The notes below the pieces were generated by a model. That model saw nothing but the letters and a program-made list of their open reading frames with translations. It was not told the origin of the DNA and did not search any database. A stretch of 8,132 nucleotides of DNA. Source: Candidatus Manganitrophaceae bacterium (GTDB lineage: Bacteria; Nitrospirota; Nitrospiria; SBBL01; Manganitrophaceae). A program made the position numbers and the translations under genes. Shown piece after piece: positions 5,588 through 8,132 of this stretch. The stretch is from positions 1 through 8,132 of the forward strand of contig SCUR01000605.1 in the NCBI GenBank assembly GCA_004297235.1, in the 5' to 3' direction. The stretch's first letter is position 1. Every line of letters begins with the position of its first letter.

Positions 5588-6161
5588 CGGCGTGAAAGAG
5601 CACGGGAGGCGGAAGGCGGAAGGCGGGAAAGGAAAAAGAAAAAAGACGGTTTCTTCTCTCTCCCCTTCCCCACCCCGCCTCTCGACCTTCGGATCTCATG
5701 TTCAACAGTGGGAGGGAGGCGCCGCCGGGACCGGATTCCGATTCGGAATTGTTCTCAGCCGATTCAACCAATCGATTACCGATCCCCTTTTGAAGGGGGC
5801 GCTTCAGCTTCTTGAGACGCAGGGAGTCCGGCCGGAAGACATTGAGGTGGTAAAGGTGCCGGGCGCCTTTGAAATTCCGGGAGCGGCCAAGAAGCTGGGG
5901 TCGCTCGGCCGATTTCACGCGTTGATATGTTTGGGGGCCGTCATTCAGGGGGAGACGCCTCATTTTCATTACATCTGCTCCGAGGTCAGCCGCGGAATCG
6001 GTCAACTCTCGCTCGAATTGGGGATGCCGGTGATTTTCGGCGTGTTGACCACGAACTCCATGGAGCAGGCGATCGCACGATCAGGGAATGAAATGAACAA
6101 GGGAGCCGAGGCCGCGATGGCGGCGATTGAGATGGCTCACATCTATCAAAAATTAAAGTGA
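5580..6161 (+). CDS. ribH: 6,7-dimethyl-8-ribityllumazine synthase with an unusual N-terminal extension
   Basis: RibH condenses the RibB product with 5-amino-6-ribitylaminouracil to give lumazine, usually in icosahedral or pentameric assemblies. The core starts near FRFGIVLSRFN (53-63) and continues with VPGAFEIPGA (93-102), GAVIQGETPHFHY (119-131, catalytic His128) and a C-terminal RSGNEMNKGAEAA. The family is usually about 155 residues; this reads 193 because of an extra, low-complexity Lys/Arg/Gly then Ser/Pro-rich segment of about 40 residues. The ATG at 5580 overlaps the end of ribBA. Its nearest Shine-Dalgarno-like AGGA is 13 nt away, which is weak. The only other start in frame before the core is a GTG at 5592. 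An ATG at 5698, right where a normal RibH would begin, is out of frame by one base. The enzyme call is secure; the true N-terminus is not. Confidence 0.94.
   Translation: MSSGVKEHGRRKAEGGKGKRKKTVSSLSPSPPRLSTFGSHVQQWEGGAAGTGFRFGIVLSRFNQSITDPLLKGALQLLETQGVRPEDIEVVKVPGAFEIPGAAKKLGSLGRFHALICLGAVIQGETPHFHYICSEVSRGIGQLSLELGMPVIFGVLTTNSMEQAIARSGNEMNKGAEAAMAAIEMAHIYQKLK
5604..5683 (+). repeat. Polypurine/polypyrimidine imperfect foldback inside the 5' end of ribH
   Basis: A nearly pure purine arm (5604-5637) is followed, after 12 nt, by a pyrimidine arm (5650-5683). Aligned without gaps, 27 of 34 positions can pair, three of them G-U. The outer clamp GGGAGGCGG / CCGCCTCTC is continuous over 9 bp. 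Much of the inner pairing is expected for any purine run facing a pyrimidine run, so the outer clamp is the strongest part. It encodes residues 9-35 of RibH, the segment that normal lumazine synthases lack. It looks like an inserted or expanded repeat element. Confidence 0.55.
5608..5628 (+). repeat. Heptanucleotide tandem repeat (GGCGGAA, three copies)
   Basis: GGCGGAA occurs at 5608-5614 and 5615-5621, and GGCGGGA, one base different, at 5622-5628. The unit is 7 nt, not a multiple of three, so gain or loss of one unit would shift the ribH reading frame as annotated. It lies in the purine arm of the foldback. Confidence 0.75.
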
Positions 6162-6183
6162 AGATTTATACGGGAATGAAATA

Positions 6184-6621
6184 ATGGGTTTTAGACGGAA
6201 AGCCAGGGAGCTGGCCCTTCAATTGCTTTTCCAAATCGATTTTACGGGAGATCACATCGAAATTCCCCCATCCTTTTGGGTCGAAAACAACGCGCTTCCT
6301 CAGGTAAAAACCTTCGCCGAAATTTTGGTGCAGGGTGTTCTGAAGCACCTCTCTGAAATCGATCAGATCATCGAAAAATACACTCAGCATTGGTCGCGCG
6401 ATCGGATGGCCGCGATCGACCGGAATATCCTGAGATTCGCCATTTTTGAGCTGCTCTATCTTAAAGAGATTCCGCCCAAAGTGACGATCAATGAGGCGAT
6501 TGAAATTGCAAAGAGGTTTGGAAGCGAGGATTCCGGTGCGTTCGTCAACGGAATCCTCGACCGTATTCACCATGATGAGGAGACGCTCGATTCAACCGAT
6601 CTGAAGCAGGGAGCCTTGTAA
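6184..6621 (+). CDS. nusB: Transcription antitermination factor NusB
   Basis: NusB binds boxA RNA together with ribosomal protein S10 and helps RNA polymerase transcribe rRNA operons without premature termination. The protein is 145 residues, the usual size, and all-helical. The N-terminus FRRKARELALQLLFQ (3-17) is the typical basic helix that contacts RNA. The family's C-terminal signature is visible: MAAIDRNILRFAIFELLYL, then INEAIEIAKRFGSEDSGAFV and NGILD. The ATG lies 22 nt after the ribH stop; the ribosome site is weak (GGGAA, 6172-6176). ribH-nusB adjacency is very common in bacteria and supports both calls. No terminator follows, so transcription probably continues into the next two genes. 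Confidence 0.96.
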   Translation: MGFRRKARELALQLLFQIDFTGDHIEIPPSFWVENNALPQVKTFAEILVQGVLKHLSEIDQIIEKYTQHWSRDRMAAIDRNILRFAIFELLYLKEIPPKVTINEAIEIAKRFGSEDSGAFVNGILDRIHHDEETLDSTDLKQGAL

Positions 6622-6693
6622 GAATTCTCAAGAAGGCGCTCAATCGGTTGGTTCTGGGCCCGAAGGCCCTCAAGCGGACACCAGGAGTAAGCC

Positions 6694-7239
6694 ATGCGGG
6701 TAGGAATCTTCTCTGGGAAGCTAACGAAGCTGCATGCCGAGGTTCTGGTCGTCTCTTGTTTTGAGGACGTTCGCCCCCTTCGTGGATTGGCCGGGGAAGT
6801 CGATTGGCTCTACGGGGGAATCTTTTCCAACCTCTTGATGCAGGGAAAAGTCACCGGGAGACTCGGTGAGATCCTCCTCTTGGCGACCCAGCAGAAGATG
6901 CAGGCTTCCAAGGTGATCTTGGCCGGATTGGGTTCCAGCGGCTCGTATGAGTATACCGATTTTAGGCTGATTGCAAAAAAGATCGCCGAGGCGATGATGG
7001 GGCTGCAAGCGCGTGAATGCGCCGTTGAATTGCTTGCGCCGCCGACGCGTTCGCTGGACCCGACTCTTTTGATGGAGTCCTTTCTTAAAGGGATGGAAGA
7101 GATGAAGAAGTTGGAGCCCTTTGATCTTACTTTCGTCGTCAAGGACGGGGAGAAAGCGAGGGCGCTTCAACAACGGATTAAAAACGGATCGTATGTTTGG
7201 AGCAATCCTTATTCGCTAGCGAGATCAGAGCATGATTGA
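6694..7239 (+). CDS. Stand-alone protein resembling the M17 (leucyl aminopeptidase) N-terminal domain
   Basis: The 181-residue protein begins MRVGIFSGKLTKLHAEVLVV and contains LRGLAGEVDW (29-38), GKVTGRLGEILLL (51-63), KVILAGLGSS and a run of alternating strands and helices. This pattern resembles the alpha/beta, macro-like N-terminal domain of M17 aminopeptidases such as PepA, where an acidic first strand region, a Gly-rich turn and a 'vilaGLG' strand recur. The metal-binding peptidase domain (about 300 residues in PepA) is absent: the frame closes normally and overlaps purB by 8 nt, so it is not visibly truncated. No peptidase activity is expected. In E. coli PepA this region takes part in DNA binding, so a regulatory or ligand-binding role is possible but unproven. 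The start is good: AGGAG (6683-6687) 6 nt before ATG. No signal peptide or membrane segment is seen. The assignment is from recall of family patterns, not a search. Confidence 0.66.
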   Translation: MRVGIFSGKLTKLHAEVLVVSCFEDVRPLRGLAGEVDWLYGGIFSNLLMQGKVTGRLGEILLLATQQKMQASKVILAGLGSSGSYEYTDFRLIAKKIAEAMMGLQARECAVELLAPPTRSLDPTLLMESFLKGMEEMKKLEPFDLTFVVKDGEKARALQQRIKNGSYVWSNPYSLARSEHD

Positions 7240-8132
7240 ACGGTATAGCCGGCCGCAGATGGCGGCGATTTGGGAATCAAAAAATAAATATGAGACCTGG
7301 TTGAAGGTCGAGCTGCTTGCTTGTGAAGCGATGGTTCAACAGGGCGAGGTGCCGAAGTCGGCGCTGAAAACCATCCGGTCGAAGGCGGAGATCGATCCGG
7401 ACCGGATCGATCAATTGGAAAAGACGGTAAAGCATGATGTGATCGCCTTTTTGACGTCGATTACCGAGAAGGTCGGCGAAGAGGGGCGCTATCTCCATAT
7501 GGGAATGACCTCCTCCGATGTGCTCGATACCGCCCTGGCGGTGCAGATGCGCCAAGCGGCCGATCTTTTGATTGCGGATCTGCACTCCCTACTCGACGTG
7601 CTGAAGCAGAAGGCCGAGGAGCACAAGGAAACGATCATGATCGGCCGCTCCCATGGGGTGCATGGAGAGCCGATCACCTTCGGTTTGAAGATGGCTCTTT
7701 GGTATGAAGAGACGAAGCGCAATCTTCTTCGGCTGCAACAGGCGAAGGAGGTCATCTCCTTCGGAAAAATTTCCGGCGCGATGGGAACTTTTGCCCATCT
7801 TCATCCTTCCGTCGAAGCCTATGTCTGCGAAAAGCTCGGGCTGAAACCGGAGCCGGTTTCGAACCAGATCGTTCAGAGAGACCGCCATGCCCAATACCTT
7901 CAAGCACTGGCCCTCATTGCGTCGAGCCTCGATAAGTTCGCCACCGAGATCCGTCATCTTCAACGGACGGAAGTGCTGGAGGCGGAGGAGCCGTTTGAGA
8001 AGGGCCAGAAGGGCTCTTCTGCGATGCCGCATAAGCGCAACCCGATCGGCTGCGAAAACATTTGCGGGCTGGCGCGCGTCATCCGCTCCCATGCCCATGC
8101 CGCCTTGGAAAACGTGCCGCTCTGGCATGAGC
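7232..8132 (+). CDS. purB: Adenylosuccinate lyase (partial, runs off the right edge)
   Basis: PurB acts twice in purine synthesis, releasing fumarate from SAICAR and from adenylosuccinate. The visible 300 codons begin MIERYSRPQMAAIWESKNKY and carry conserved residues at the same numbers as in the well-studied B. subtilis enzyme: His68 (KHDVIAF), His89 (LHMGMTSSD) and His141 (GRSHGVHGEP). The fumarase/aspartase-superfamily signature GSSAMPHKRNP (261-271) contains the catalytic serine loop. It is a member of the short bacterial class of about 430 residues, so roughly 130 C-terminal residues lie past the edge. The ATG at 7232 overlaps the stop of the preceding gene (7237-7239) by 8 nt, indicating translational coupling; no strong Shine-Dalgarno is seen, which fits coupling. 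No defect is visible. Confidence 0.97.
   Translation, partial: MIERYSRPQMAAIWESKNKYETWLKVELLACEAMVQQGEVPKSALKTIRSKAEIDPDRIDQLEKTVKHDVIAFLTSITEKVGEEGRYLHMGMTSSDVLDTALAVQMRQAADLLIADLHSLLDVLKQKAEEHKETIMIGRSHGVHGEPITFGLKMALWYEETKRNLLRLQQAKEVISFGKISGAMGTFAHLHPSVEAYVCEKLGLKPEPVSNQIVQRDRHAQYLQALALIASSLDKFATEIRHLQRTEVLEAEEPFEKGQKGSSAMPHKRNPIGCENICGLARVIRSHAHAALENVPLWHE

Noticed and set aside
6656..6669. GGGCC-cgaa-GGCCC hairpin after nusB as a terminator
   Set aside because: The stem is only 5 bp and is followed by TCAAGC with no T-run, so it is not an intrinsic terminator.
7277..8128. Several - strand frames inside purB
   Set aside because: They lie opposite the intact PurB frame with its catalytic histidines and signature. 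They are shadows.

Overview
The window holds ordinary bacterial housekeeping genes, densely packed and almost all on the + strand: a partial glycosyltransferase on the - strand, then nadE-glnA, then ribBA-ribH-nusB-(M17 N-domain protein)-purB. Base composition is moderately GC-rich, starts are mostly ATG, and Shine-Dalgarno sites and intrinsic terminators are of normal bacterial type. The gene content and protein styles (fused RibBA, GSI-type GlnA with an adenylylation tyrosine, two-domain NadE, a stand-alone M17 N-terminal domain next to purB) suggest a Gram-negative, deep-branching environmental bacterium. A Nitrospirota-like lineage is my best guess, from general familiarity rather than a search, and it is not firm.

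Layout. Positions 1-540 (-) encode the first 180 residues of a GT4-type glycosyltransferase. Positions 541-836 are non-coding as far as I can see. From about 837 there is a sigma70-like promoter, and its leader contains a perfect 15-bp intrinsic terminator (899-938). A possible 35-codon leader ORF runs through that terminator and ends in an ATGA overlap with the nadE start. nadE (995-2803) overlaps glnA (2800-4209), also by ATGA, and a strong terminator follows at 4231-4261. A well-formed promoter (4307-4335) then drives ribBA (4385-5587), ribH (5580-6161), nusB (6184-6621), a stand-alone M17 N-terminal-domain protein (6694-7239) and purB (7232 to the window edge). No terminator is visible inside this second unit.

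How the genes fit together. GlnA makes glutamine, and the nitrilase domain of NadE uses glutamine as ammonia donor for NAD+ synthesis, so the first operon pairs a producer with a consumer. RibBA supplies both precursors that feed lumazine synthesis by RibH. NusB (rRNA antitermination) and PurB (purine synthesis) follow, so the second operon links flavin, purine and ribosome supply.

I see no CRISPR array, transposon, toxin-antitoxin, phage or defence gene, and no convincing new multi-gene system. The points most worth a second look are regulatory or structural: the nadE leader with terminator, competing hairpin and overlapping leader ORF; the roughly 80-nt polypurine/polypyrimidine foldback, with a 7-nt tandem repeat, at the N-terminus of ribH; the stand-alone M17 N-domain coupled to purB; and an inverted repeat over the -35 box of the rib promoter.
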